From contig JAHEEE010000009.1 of assembly GCA_024640845.1 (NCBI GenBank), forward strand, positions 4,052 to 68,051: a stretch of DNA of 64,000 bases, read 5' to 3'. The stretch comes from Myxococcales bacterium. GTDB taxonomy: Bacteria; Myxococcota_A; Polyangia; Polyangiales; Houyiibacteriaceae. The notes below the pieces were generated by a model. That model ran no database searches and was not told the origin of the DNA. It saw only the letters and a list, made by a program, of their open reading frames with translations. Positions 54,026 to 62,078 of the stretch are shown here, piece after piece. Within the stretch, counting starts at the first letter, position 1. Each line of letters begins with the position of its first letter. The position numbers and the translations under genes were made by a program.

Positions 54026-55243
54026 TTACCGATCACACTCTCCGCCGATCATGTTCACCGACCCGAAGGTGGGAATGATGTCGGCGATCATGCCGCCCAG
54101 CAGCATCTCGCGGGACGCGGCGAGGTTGTACCAACACGGCGGTCGGACACGAACGCGATACGGGGTGCCGCTGCCGTCTGACACGATATGGAATCCAAGC
54201 TCGCCGTTGCCGCCTTCGGTGAAGCTGTAGACCTCGCCTTTCGGTACTCGGAGCCCCTCCATGACGAGCTTGAAGTGCGCGATGGTGGCTTCGATGGTGG
54301 TGTAGACGCTCTGTTTTTCCGGATAGACGATACGTGGGTCGTCGACGTTGACCGGGCCTTCATCCGGCATCTGCTCGAGGGCTTGCTCGATGATGCGAAT
54401 CGACTGCCGAATTTCCTCGAGGCGAACCATGAAGCGATCCCAGTTGTCGCCGTCCTCGCCGATCGGCACATCGAAGTCGAAGCGGTCGTAGACCAGGTAC
54501 GGATGGTCCTTTCGAACGTCGTACGGGATACCCGCAGACCGCGCCACCGGGCCCGTGCAGCCGTAGGAAAGCGCCTGCTCCTTCGTCAACACGCCTACGC
54601 CCTGCATGCGGTCGAGGAAGATGCGGTTTCGGAGAAGCATGATCTCCGTCTCTTTCACCACTTTGAAGAGCTCTGGGATCAGCTGCCGGACATCGTCCTT
54701 GAAGTTGGGCGTCGGGGGAGCAGCCATGCCGCCGATGCGGCCGAAGCTGTGCGTCATACGGGCGCCGGTCTCGCGTTCGAGGATGTCCCACACCCAATCG
54801 CGGACCTTGAGCAGCCACAAGAACGGCGTGAACGCGCCAAGCTCCATCGCCGACGCGCCGTTGCAGGTGAAGTGGTCCGCGATGCGCGAGAGCTCGCCGA
54901 GCACGACGCGGTAGTACTGACAGCGTTCGGGCACCTCGATGTCGAGCAGTTTCTCGACCGCGAGAGACCAACCGACGTTGTTGAGCATCGGCGAAACGTA
55001 GTTGAGGCGGTCGGCGTAGGGGAAGACCTGCGCCCAGGTTCCGCGCTCGCATGATTTCTCGAAACCGCGGTGAAGGTATCCGGGCTGCACGTCGAGGTTG
55101 ACGAGGTTTTCTCCGTCGAGGTCCATGACCATGCGGATCGTCCCGTGCATCGCCGGATGGGACGGGCCCATGTTCAGGCGCATCGGATCGGCGTCGAGCT
55201 CGAGCGAAGCTTGGTCGTTCAACAACTCGTCAGCGGGTTCCAT
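54026..55243 (-). CDS. nuoD: NADH-quinone oxidoreductase subunit D
   Basis: NuoD forms the quinone-binding pocket together with NuoB. MGPSHPAMHGTIRMVMDLDGE is the conserved beta-hairpin with the quinone-contact histidine, with GYLHRGFEK and the C-terminal DIIPTFGSVNMIGGECDR also characteristic. The ATG at 55243 overlaps the nuoC stop (TAATG); the frame further upstream lies opposite nuoC and was rejected. The protein has 405 residues, as expected for a stand-alone NuoD. nuoC and nuoD are not fused here. Confidence 0.97.
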   Translation of the reverse strand: MEPADELLNDQASLELDADPMRLNMGPSHPAMHGTIRMVMDLDGENLVNLDVQPGYLHRGFEKSCERGTWAQVFPYADRLNYVSPMLNNVGWSLAVEKLLDIEVPERCQYYRVVLGELSRIADHFTCNGASAMELGAFTPFLWLLKVRDWVWDILERETGARMTHSFGRIGGMAAPPTPNFKDDVRQLIPELFKVVKETEIMLLRNRIFLDRMQGVGVLTKEQALSYGCTGPVARSAGIPYDVRKDHPYLVYDRFDFDVPIGEDGDNWDRFMVRLEEIRQSIRIIEQALEQMPDEGPVNVDDPRIVYPEKQSVYTTIEATIAHFKLVMEGLRVPKGEVYSFTEGGNGELGFHIVSDGSGTPYRVRVRPPCWYNLAASREMLLGGMIADIIPTFGSVNMIGGECDR

Positions 55244-55983
55244 TACTCCTTCGACCCTTCTTCGGGAGCTGGTGAAGCCTGGGCGGCTTTCGCCGCAGCC
55301 GCCTCCGCTGCCATGCGGGCATCGATGCGCTCCTGAATTTGTTGGGCAGCTTCCGAATCGCTCAGGGTTCGGCGCTGGCCCTGCTGGACCCCGATCGCGG
55401 GCGAAACCTGATGATCGCCTCCGCCCAGCCGCGCCTCCCAATCGATGCGTGCGAAGGGTTGCCCCTCTTCGATGCCGAAAGGTGGAAGCTTGACGATGTC
55501 GGCGACCTCTCGATATGGCACGAGCGGTTGCGCCTTGTCGATCGGGTAGTCTTTGCGGAGCGGGTGACCGATGAATTCTTCGTACAAAAGAATGCGACGA
55601 AGGTCGGGGTGATCTTTGAACTCGATCCCAAACATGTCGAAGACCTCTCGCTCGGCCCAATTCGCGCCCATCCAGATGGTGCTCAACGTGTCCGGCTTCT
55701 CGCCCTCTTTGACATGGGTTCGGATGCGGATTCGCTGCCCGTTGACCGACGAGCGCACCATCAGCGTGACGTCGAAACGCGCCGACTTGCGCTCCGGGTA
55801 GTCGATCGCCGTGAGATCGATGAAGTGATCCATTTGGAGATCTTCGTCGTCTCGCAGAAACTGAGCCACCTCGGCCCAGTCCTTGACGGCAACGGTCGCT
55901 TCGTAGTCGCCGAAAGCGTCGCTCGTCTCGAGGACCCGCTCACCAAGCTGCGCGCTCAGACGGTCCAAGACCGCTTGGCTCAT
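55243..55983 (-). CDS. nuoC: NADH-quinone oxidoreductase subunit C
   Basis: NuoC is a peripheral-arm subunit of complex I. The signature is WAEREVFDMFGIEFKDHPDLRRILL, followed by GHPLRKDYP. The ATG at 55983 overlaps the nuoB stop (ATGA). At 246 residues it has a C-terminal extension (from about 175) that is Ala- and Glu-rich and probably disordered or helical, beyond the core of about 160-170 residues. Confidence 0.96.
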   Translation of the reverse strand: MSQAVLDRLSAQLGERVLETSDAFGDYEATVAVKDWAEVAQFLRDDEDLQMDHFIDLTAIDYPERKSARFDVTLMVRSSVNGQRIRIRTHVKEGEKPDTLSTIWMGANWAEREVFDMFGIEFKDHPDLRRILLYEEFIGHPLRKDYPIDKAQPLVPYREVADIVKLPPFGIEEGQPFARIDWEARLGGGDHQVSPAIGVQQGQRRTLSDSEAAQQIQERIDARMAAEAAAAKAAQASPAPEEGSKE

Positions 55984-56525
55984 CAGCCGTCCCCCTTCGC
56001 GCTTCCGGGCGCGTTCTCGAGTACGTGCTTCGGCGGCACGACGACCGGACGGCGATCGTTCGCCTGGATCTTCTCCTGTAGGAGCATCAACGCATCGAGC
56101 ACAGCTTCGGGGCGTGGCGGGCACCCGGGGATGTACACGTCGACCGGGATGACTTTGTCGACCCCGGGAATCGTCGTGTAGTTGTCGTAGAAACCGCCAC
56201 AGGAAGCGCAGGTCCCAAACGCGATGACCCACTTCGGGTCGGCCATCTGCTCCCAGATGCGGCGAATAACCGGGCCTTGGCGCTGGCTGATCGTGCCGAC
56301 GACCCAGAGCACGTCGGATTGGCGTGGGCTGAAGCGCGGAGCCTCGGCGCCGAAGCGTGCGATGTCGTAACGGGGCGCGGCCGTGGCCATGAACTCCATG
56401 CCACAGCAGGCGGTGACGAACGGATACTGGAAAAGCGACCACTTTCGTGCCCACTGAAGCAGGTCGCTGAGGCGCGTCGTGACCGCAACCTCGCCGCCAC
56501 CCTCGATGACTTTCAGTTGTCCCAT
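55983..56525 (-). CDS. nuoB: NADH-quinone oxidoreductase subunit B
   Basis: NuoB carries the terminal 4Fe-4S cluster N2. Its ligands are in TACCGMEFMA, FGTCASCGG and YIPGCPPRPE. The ATG at 56525 is preferred because it gives a normal N-terminus; it lies within the nuoA coding end, giving a 13-base overlap. The 180-residue length is typical. Confidence 0.97.
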   Translation of the reverse strand: MGQLKVIEGGGEVAVTTRLSDLLQWARKWSLFQYPFVTACCGMEFMATAAPRYDIARFGAEAPRFSPRQSDVLWVVGTISQRQGPVIRRIWEQMADPKWVIAFGTCASCGGFYDNYTTIPGVDKVIPVDVYIPGCPPRPEAVLDALMLLQEKIQANDRRPVVVPPKHVLENAPGSAKGDG

Positions 56526-56872
56526 TCGAGCGCACCCTTTCTCCAGGCGTAGACGAGCGTCACGCCGAGAACGACGAGGAACAGCATCATCTCGAAGAAG
56601 CCCAACCAACCGAGCTCAGCGAATAAGCTCGCCCATGGGTAGAGAAAAACGGCCTCGATATCGAAGACGACGAAGAGGATCGCCGTGAGGTAGAACTTGA
56701 TGCTGAGACGTATGTGCCGAGCGCCCGTGGTCTCCGACCCCGATTCGTACGGAATGGCCTTTTCGGCCGTCATATTCTTCGGTCCGAGGACAGAAGTGAG
56801 GCCGAAAACCCCGAAGGCAACCAGCGCTGCGATGCCGAGCATCAGGAAGACGGGTAAATAGGCCGAAAACAT
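56513..56872 (-). CDS. nuoA: NADH-quinone oxidoreductase subunit A
   Basis: NuoA is a small membrane subunit with three helices (about 5-28, 61-83 and 88-110). The motif YESGSETTGARHIRLSIKFYLTAILFVVFDIEAVFLYPWA is diagnostic in its two halves, YESG at the loop and FVVFDIEAVFLYPW in the second helix. It is first in the nuo operon and begins with ATG. The 119-residue length is normal. Confidence 0.97.
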   Translation of the reverse strand: MFSAYLPVFLMLGIAALVAFGVFGLTSVLGPKNMTAEKAIPYESGSETTGARHIRLSIKFYLTAILFVVFDIEAVFLYPWASLFAELGWLGFFEMMLFLVVLGVTLVYAWRKGALEWDN

Positions 56873-56917
56873 CGAGGGGCGGACTCCGAGACTGGTCTCT
56901 ATCGACCGGTGTGGAAG

Positions 56918-56946
56918 TGCTTAGTATCACCCCCATGGGGTGTCAA
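56918..56946 (-). promoter_or_regulatory. Likely promoter of the nuo operon
   Basis: A perfect TTGACA lies at 56946-56941 on the minus strand, 70 bases before nuoA. The -10 is ambiguous: TAAGCA follows after 17 bases, and TACTAA after 14. CCCCATGGGG, a perfect 10-base palindrome, sits between them and could be an operator. Confidence 0.4.
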
Positions 56947-57057
56947 TGAGGGTACGGCCTGGCTGCGCAAGAGTGCGCGGAGATCCGCAAACACTCGAAT
57001 ATTATGTCCGCGGCAAAGTGGAGAGATCGCCCCCGTTGTGCGATGGTTGGCGCGGGG

Positions 57058-58605
57058 ATGGGGACACGCTGGACGATGGTTGTCGCCTTGTGGGCGAGCT
57101 CGTGGCCGGGTGGCGCGTTCGCCCAAGCTGGGAATGCGGACGAAGGAGGGATAGGGGCCGTCCTGAAGTCGCTCGACGCTTGGTTCGGTGCGAACGTAGT
57201 CGGCCCGATCGCTTCGGTCCTCTTCTTCGATCTCGCGTTCTGGGACAACGGTCTGCCGGGCGAGATCAAGCTGCCCTTCATCGTCGTGTGGCTCATCGCG
57301 GGCGCGACCTTCTTCACGCTCCGCTTCGGCTTCATCAACCTGCGCGCGTTTCGTCACGCCTGGATCGTCACGACCGGACATTACGACGACCCGGATGATC
57401 CCGGGGAGGTTACGCACTTCCAAGCGCTCTCCTCCGCTCTTTCGGCGACCGTCGGTCTCGGGAACATCGCCGGTGTCGCGGTCGCGGTCGCCATGGGCGG
57501 TCCGGGCGCGATCTTCTGGATGATCGTCGCCGGCTTTCTCGGCATGTCCTCGAAGTTCACCGAGTGCACGCTCGGCCAGATGTATCGCGAAGTGGGCAAG
57601 GACGGACACATCCTCGGTGGGCCCATGCGCTACCTGGGTGTGGGCCTCGGCGAACGCGGAATGCCGAGACTCGGGCGCTTCCTCGCCGTTCTCTTCGCCG
57701 TGATGTGCATCGGAGGAAGCTTCGGTGGCGGTAACATGTTCCAGGCCAACCAGAGCTACGCTCAGGTCGCCGACGTCTTGCCATTCTTCGCCGGCGGCTG
57801 GGGCTCCCTAGCCTACGGTGTGATCCTCGCCTTCTTGGTTGGCATCGTGATCATCGGGGGAATTCGGCGCATTGGGCAGGTTGCAGGTTTCATCGTTCCG
57901 ATCATGTGCGGGATCTACCTGCTCGCGGGCTTCTTCATCATCTTCACCAACGTCGACCAAGTCGGCCCTGCATTCGAGAAGATCGTCTCCGAGGCGTTCA
58001 CGCCCAAGGCGGGCTTCGGAGGCTTGCTCGGCGTTCTCATCACAGGATTTCGGCGTGCTGCGTTTTCGAACGAGGCCGGGGTCGGCTCAGCGTCGATCGC
58101 ACACTCGGCCGCCGCTACCGATGAACCGGTTCGCGAAGGCATCGTCGCGCTGCTCGAGCCATTCATCGATACCATCGTCGTTTGCAGTATGACGGGGCTC
58201 GTCGTCGTCATCACGGGTGCCTACGAGGGGGACGCCGAAGGCGGCGTGCTGATGACCTCGAACGCATTCGCGACCGTCCTCCCCTGGTTCCCGAACGTGC
58301 TGAGCCTGGCGGTGTTCTTGTTTGCGTTCTCCACGATGATCTCCTGGAGCTACTACGGGGAACGATGCTGGACCTTCCTCTTCGGGCCCGAGCTCTCGAT
58401 GGTCTACAAAGTCATGTTCCTCGGGTTCGTGGTGTTCGGATCGGTCCTCGAGCTTGGCAACGTGATCGACTTCTCCGACCTGATGATCCTCGGCATGTCG
58501 TTCCCGAACATCCTCGGGGCGGTACTGCTCAGCGGGAAAGTCAGCCGCGCGCTGAAAGACTACTGGCGCCGTTACAAGAGCGGCGAGATGCAGCCGAGAA
58601 GGTAG
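57058..58605 (+). CDS. Sodium:alanine symporter, AGCS family
   Basis: A 515-residue transporter that moves alanine or glycine with sodium. The AGCS signature lies in SALSATVGLGNIAGVAVAVAMGGPGAIFWM, with further conserved segments ECTLGQMYREV and GFRRAAFSNEAGVGSASIAHSAAAT. About ten to eleven membrane helices are visible. An N-terminal signal-like helix ends near AFAQAG. The ATG at 57058 follows a GGGG; ATG at 57043 and 57075 are alternatives. A TATTAT -10-like element just before 57004 argues against a start that early. It is divergent from nuoA. Confidence 0.93.
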   Translation: MGTRWTMVVALWASSWPGGAFAQAGNADEGGIGAVLKSLDAWFGANVVGPIASVLFFDLAFWDNGLPGEIKLPFIVVWLIAGATFFTLRFGFINLRAFRHAWIVTTGHYDDPDDPGEVTHFQALSSALSATVGLGNIAGVAVAVAMGGPGAIFWMIVAGFLGMSSKFTECTLGQMYREVGKDGHILGGPMRYLGVGLGERGMPRLGRFLAVLFAVMCIGGSFGGGNMFQANQSYAQVADVLPFFAGGWGSLAYGVILAFLVGIVIIGGIRRIGQVAGFIVPIMCGIYLLAGFFIIFTNVDQVGPAFEKIVSEAFTPKAGFGGLLGVLITGFRRAAFSNEAGVGSASIAHSAAATDEPVREGIVALLEPFIDTIVVCSMTGLVVVITGAYEGDAEGGVLMTSNAFATVLPWFPNVLSLAVFLFAFSTMISWSYYGERCWTFLFGPELSMVYKVMFLGFVVFGSVLELGNVIDFSDLMILGMSFPNILGAVLLSGKVSRALKDYWRRYKSGEMQPRR

Positions 58606-58623
58606 CTGCTAGGCTCGCCATCC

Positions 58624-59919
58624 ATGTCGGAGTTCGCAGCACGCCGTAAGCGGCTTCTTGATGCCATGGGGGACGGCGTCGCCCTTTTCCCGTCCGCGCC
58701 ACTCGCGCTGCGCAACCAGGATGTGGAGCATCCGTATCGGCAAGACAGCGACCTCTATTACCTGACTGGTTTCGACGAGCCGGAGAGCGTACTGCTGTTG
58801 ACCAACCAGCACGAAGAGCACAGCGCCGTGCTGTTCGTTCGCCCGAAGAAGCGAGAGCGCGAAATCTGGGACGGTCCACGCGCCGGTGTCGAGGGCGCGG
58901 TCGAGCGCTTCGGGGCGGACGCCGCATTTCCGATCGACGAGCTCCGAAAGCGCCTACCAGACTACCTCGGCAACGTCGACCGACTGCACTACCGAATCGC
59001 CAAGGATAGCGACACCGATTCCATCCTTTTCGATTGTTTGAACCAGCTGCGTCGCGGCAGCCGCCGCGGTGTGACAGCGCCCGAAGTGATCATCGACTCG
59101 TCCGTGCACCTTCACGAGATGCGGCTCCGCAAGAGCCCCGCCGAGCTCGCGACGATGCGCGAGGCCGCGGCCATCACCGAGGAGGCACACCTTCGCGCGA
59201 TGAGGCTCACCAAGCCCGGCATGCGCGAGTACGAGATCGATGCCGAGCTCATCCACATCTATCGACAACACGGGTGTGAACGCCCTGCGTACGAAAGTAT
59301 CGTCGGGTCGGGACCGAATGCGACGATTCTTCACTATCGCGCCGGCAACCGAATCATGAACGACGGCGAGCTCGTGTTGATCGACGCAGGTTGCGAGCAC
59401 GAGTACTACGCGAGCGATGTGACGCGCACCTTCCCGGTGAACGGGAGGTTCTCGGACGCTCAGCGCGCCATCTATGAACTGGTCCTCCGTGCCCAGGATT
59501 CCGCGATCGCGGCGGTCAAGCCCAAGGCGACGCTCGAGGAGATCCACGCACAGGCCGTCCGCACCATCACCGAAGGCCTGGTCGACATCGGCTTGTTGTC
59601 CGGCGATCTCGACACGCTGATCGAGGAGAAGAAGTATGAGCCGTTCTACATGCACCGGACCTCCCACTGGCTCGGGATGGATGTCCACGACGTCGGCCGC
59701 TACTATCTAGGGGGAAAGCATCGGCCCCTCGAGCAGGATTTCGTGCTGACGGTCGAGCCGGGGATCTACATCGCCACTGATGCAGAAGACGTCGACGAAC
59801 GATGGCGTGGAATCGGCGTGCGTATCGAGGACGACGTCGTCGTCACCCGAAGCGGTGCAGAGGTGCTCACGGCCGGAGTGCCCAAGACCATCGCCGACGT
59901 CGAAGCGGCCTGCCGATAG
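58624..59919 (+). CDS. pepP: Aminopeptidase P (Xaa-Pro aminopeptidase)
   Basis: PepP removes N-terminal residues preceding proline. The metal ligands fit the pita-bread fold: the aspartates in LIDAGCEHEYYASDVTRTF, the histidine in HRTSHWLGMDVHDVG and the glutamates in LTVEPGIYI and GVRIEDDVVV. The N-terminal domain (LFPSAPLALRNQDVEHPYRQDSDLYYLTGF) is that of the long proteobacterial form. The length of 431 residues is normal. It lies 18 bases after the transporter gene. Confidence 0.97.
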   Translation: MSEFAARRKRLLDAMGDGVALFPSAPLALRNQDVEHPYRQDSDLYYLTGFDEPESVLLLTNQHEEHSAVLFVRPKKREREIWDGPRAGVEGAVERFGADAAFPIDELRKRLPDYLGNVDRLHYRIAKDSDTDSILFDCLNQLRRGSRRGVTAPEVIIDSSVHLHEMRLRKSPAELATMREAAAITEEAHLRAMRLTKPGMREYEIDAELIHIYRQHGCERPAYESIVGSGPNATILHYRAGNRIMNDGELVLIDAGCEHEYYASDVTRTFPVNGRFSDAQRAIYELVLRAQDSAIAAVKPKATLEEIHAQAVRTITEGLVDIGLLSGDLDTLIEEKKYEPFYMHRTSHWLGMDVHDVGRYYLGGKHRPLEQDFVLTVEPGIYIATDAEDVDERWRGIGVRIEDDVVVTRSGAEVLTAGVPKTIADVEAACR

Positions 59920-59965
59920 TGGGCCAAGCGTGTGGCGCGCCTTGCCGTGTGGTATGCCCGCCGGC

Positions 59966-60799
59966 ATGTCAGTTGATCAGACAGTCGCCTTCATCGGCGC
60001 GGGCAACATGGCCGGCGCGCTCATTCGCGGACTAATCAGCACGGGCACCGTGCCCGCGGACCGCATCATCGCAGCAGACCCCGACCAGGCGAGGCTGGAC
60101 GCCTTGCGCTCCGAGCTAGGCATTCGCGCGGCTGAGGAGAACGACGAGGCAGTCGCCGGAGCAACCGTCGTCGTGTTGGCGATCAAGCCGCAGGTTTTTC
60201 CTCAGGTTTTGCCGAGCCTGGGTGCGGCCCTGCATCCCGAGACGCTGGTCGTGTCGATCGCCGCAGGTATCTCGACCAAAATCATCGAACGCGCACTGCC
60301 CGCGGGTACCCGCGTCGTTCGCACCATGCCGAACACGCCGGCCCTGGTTGGTGAAGGGGCGACCGCGATCGCAGGAGGCGCCAAGGCAACCGACGCCGAC
60401 CTCACGCTGGCCGAGACCCTCTTCCAGAGCGTCGGGATCTGCGTCACCGTCCCCGAAGCGCAAATCGACGCCGTCACGGGACTCAGCGGCTCGGGACCGG
60501 CCTACGTGTTTGCCATGATCGAGGCGCTTCGAGACGCCGGCGCAAGCGAGGGGCTCTCCGAGGAGGTCTCCCTCGAGCTGGCCGCGCAGACTGTGCTTGG
60601 CGCAGCCCGACTTCTCTTCGAGGAGGGTGAGTCGCCCGAGACGCTGCGCGATCGCGTCACCAGCCCCGGTGGAACCACACGAGCCGGCCTCGACGCGCTC
60701 GAGGCAGCCGGCTTCGCAACGACACTTGCTGGCGCGGTCCGCGCCGCGACACGCCGCTCGAACGAGCTCCGCGAAATCGCGGAGAGCCAGATCAGCTAG
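59966..60799 (+). CDS. proC: Pyrroline-5-carboxylate reductase
   Basis: ProC makes proline from pyrroline-5-carboxylate with NAD(P)H. The nucleotide-binding loop is VAFIGAGNMAGALIRG, and the C-terminal catalytic motif is VTSPGGTTRAGLDALE. RTMPNTPALVGEG and LSGSGPAYVFAMIEA are also typical. 277 residues. The ATG at 59966 is preferred; one 12 bases earlier adds four residues. Its stop interlocks with that of the convergent yggS. Confidence 0.97.
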   Translation: MSVDQTVAFIGAGNMAGALIRGLISTGTVPADRIIAADPDQARLDALRSELGIRAAEENDEAVAGATVVVLAIKPQVFPQVLPSLGAALHPETLVVSIAAGISTKIIERALPAGTRVVRTMPNTPALVGEGATAIAGGAKATDADLTLAETLFQSVGICVTVPEAQIDAVTGLSGSGPAYVFAMIEALRDAGASEGLSEEVSLELAAQTVLGAARLLFEEGESPETLRDRVTSPGGTTRAGLDALEAAGFATTLAGAVRAATRRSNELREIAESQIS

Positions 60800-61488
60800 C
60801 GGGTGACATCCGGGCGCGGTCCGAACAGCGCCGTGCCGATGCGAAGCATCGTCGAGCCTTCTTGGACGGCAGCCTCGAGATCGTGCGTCATTCCCATCGA
60901 GAGCTCGGGAAGAGCGTGAGCCGCGGCCAGCTCTCGGAGCTTCGCGAAGGTCGGTCTCGCGTCGTCTGGGTCGGCGGTGTGTGGGGCGACGGTCATCAAG
61001 CCGCGCAGGTCGACGCTCGGCAAAGCTCGCACAGCCTCGACGAGGGTCGATAGCTCCTCGGGGGCGCATCCTGATTTCTGCGCCTCACCTGCGACGTTCA
61101 CCTGCAACAACAGCTCGACAGTCACGTTCCTCGCGGCCGCCCTCGAAGAGATCGCTTCGGCGAGCCGCACTGTGTCCACCGTGTCGACGGTTGCGCGCGA
61201 GCGCTCGACGAGCTTGATCTTGTTGCGCTGAAGATGACCAATGAAGCGCCATCGAATCTCGCTGAGATCTTCGAGCGCCGCCGCCTTGGCAGCCAATTCT
61301 TGCGCGTAATTCTCGCCGAACACGCGGAGCCCGGCGGCGTACGCAGCGCGCACCGCCTCCACAGGGTGCGCCTTCGACACGGCGACCAGTACGATCTCAT
61401 CCGAATCGCGTCCCGCACGCGCACACGCGCGCTCGATCCGTTCGCGTACCCGCGCTAACGCGGCTGCAAGGTCGTGACTCACGGCCAT
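60796..61488 (-). CDS. yggS: YggS family PLP homeostasis protein
   Basis: YggS/PLPBP binds PLP and buffers its supply. The PLP lysine is in LVAVSKAHPVEAVRAA, and GENYAQELAAK and HFIGHLQRNK-type residues (FIGHLQRNKIK) follow. The SMGMTHDLEAAVQEGSTMLRIGTALFG end is diagnostic. 230 residues, single TIM-barrel domain. It overlaps maf by ten bases on the same strand. The proC gene faces it convergently, a pairing found in many bacteria. Confidence 0.97.
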   Translation of the reverse strand: MAVSHDLAAALARVRERIERACARAGRDSDEIVLVAVSKAHPVEAVRAAYAAGLRVFGENYAQELAAKAAALEDLSEIRWRFIGHLQRNKIKLVERSRATVDTVDTVRLAEAISSRAAARNVTVELLLQVNVAGEAQKSGCAPEELSTLVEAVRALPSVDLRGLMTVAPHTADPDDARPTFAKLRELAAAHALPELSMGMTHDLEAAVQEGSTMLRIGTALFGPRPDVTR

Positions 61489-62078
61489 TGCTCCAGTGCA
61501 CCGTGCTCCAGAAGGAGCGCGACCACTTCCGCCGCCGGGAGTCCCACGACGTTGGTGTACGAACCCTCGAGGCGGGTCACGAAACCGCTCGCGAGACCTT
61601 GGATGCCGTAGGCGCCCGCTTTGTCGCGAGGTTCGCCGGAGGCTACGTAGCGCCGGAGCGCCTCGTCCGAAGCCTCTCGAAACCGAACGCGTGTTCCGAC
61701 GACACGGGTTCCGAGGGGGCCCTGCCCTTGGCGGCCGAGGGCAACGGCCGTGCGCACCACATGCTCTCGACCTGCAAGGCCCCGAAGCATCCGGAGCGCG
61801 TCGAGGTCGTCGGAGGGCTTGCCCAGTCGAGCGCCATCGACACAGACGATGGTGTCGGCAGCTAGCACGTACGCGCCTTGCCGTTCAATCGTCGCGAGAG
61901 CGCTCCGAAGCTTGAGCAGCGCCGCTTCTCGAACGAAGTCGACGTCGTCCTCGACGCTGAGTGATGTTTCGTCCGCATGGCTCGGCCGCACGTCGCAGGG
62001 GATGCCGAGTGTGGAGAGTATCTCGCGCCGTCTCGGCGAGGCAGACGCGAGCACCAGCGGAAGCCCGGAACGGATCAT
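61479..62078 (-). CDS. maf: Maf-like nucleoside triphosphate pyrophosphatase
   Basis: Maf proteins hydrolyse non-canonical or excess dTTP/UTP and are linked to septum control. LVLASASPRRREILSTLGI is the opening signature, and LAADTIVCVDGARLGKP is the core. DKAGAYGIQGLASGFV is the conserved C-terminal motif. The ATG at 62078 has AAGGAG eight bases upstream; it overlaps the stop of the MinD-like gene (ATGA), so translation is coupled. 199 residues. Confidence 0.96.
   Translation of the reverse strand: MIRSGLPLVLASASPRRREILSTLGIPCDVRPSHADETSLSVEDDVDFVREAALLKLRSALATIERQGAYVLAADTIVCVDGARLGKPSDDLDALRMLRGLAGREHVVRTAVALGRQGQGPLGTRVVGTRVRFREASDEALRRYVASGEPRDKAGAYGIQGLASGFVTRLEGSYTNVVGLPAAEVVALLLEHGALEQWP

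Noticed and set aside
55244-55660. N-terminal extension of nuoD across nuoC
   Set aside because: It has no similarity to NuoD and lies in a different frame of nuoC. The ATG at 55243 overlaps the nuoC stop.
57058-57075. GGGGACACGCT near the AGCS start, similar to the left end of the 36.4-kb element
   Set aside because: Only 11 bases match, no second arm is present, and the site is within the signal-peptide codons. Treated as chance.
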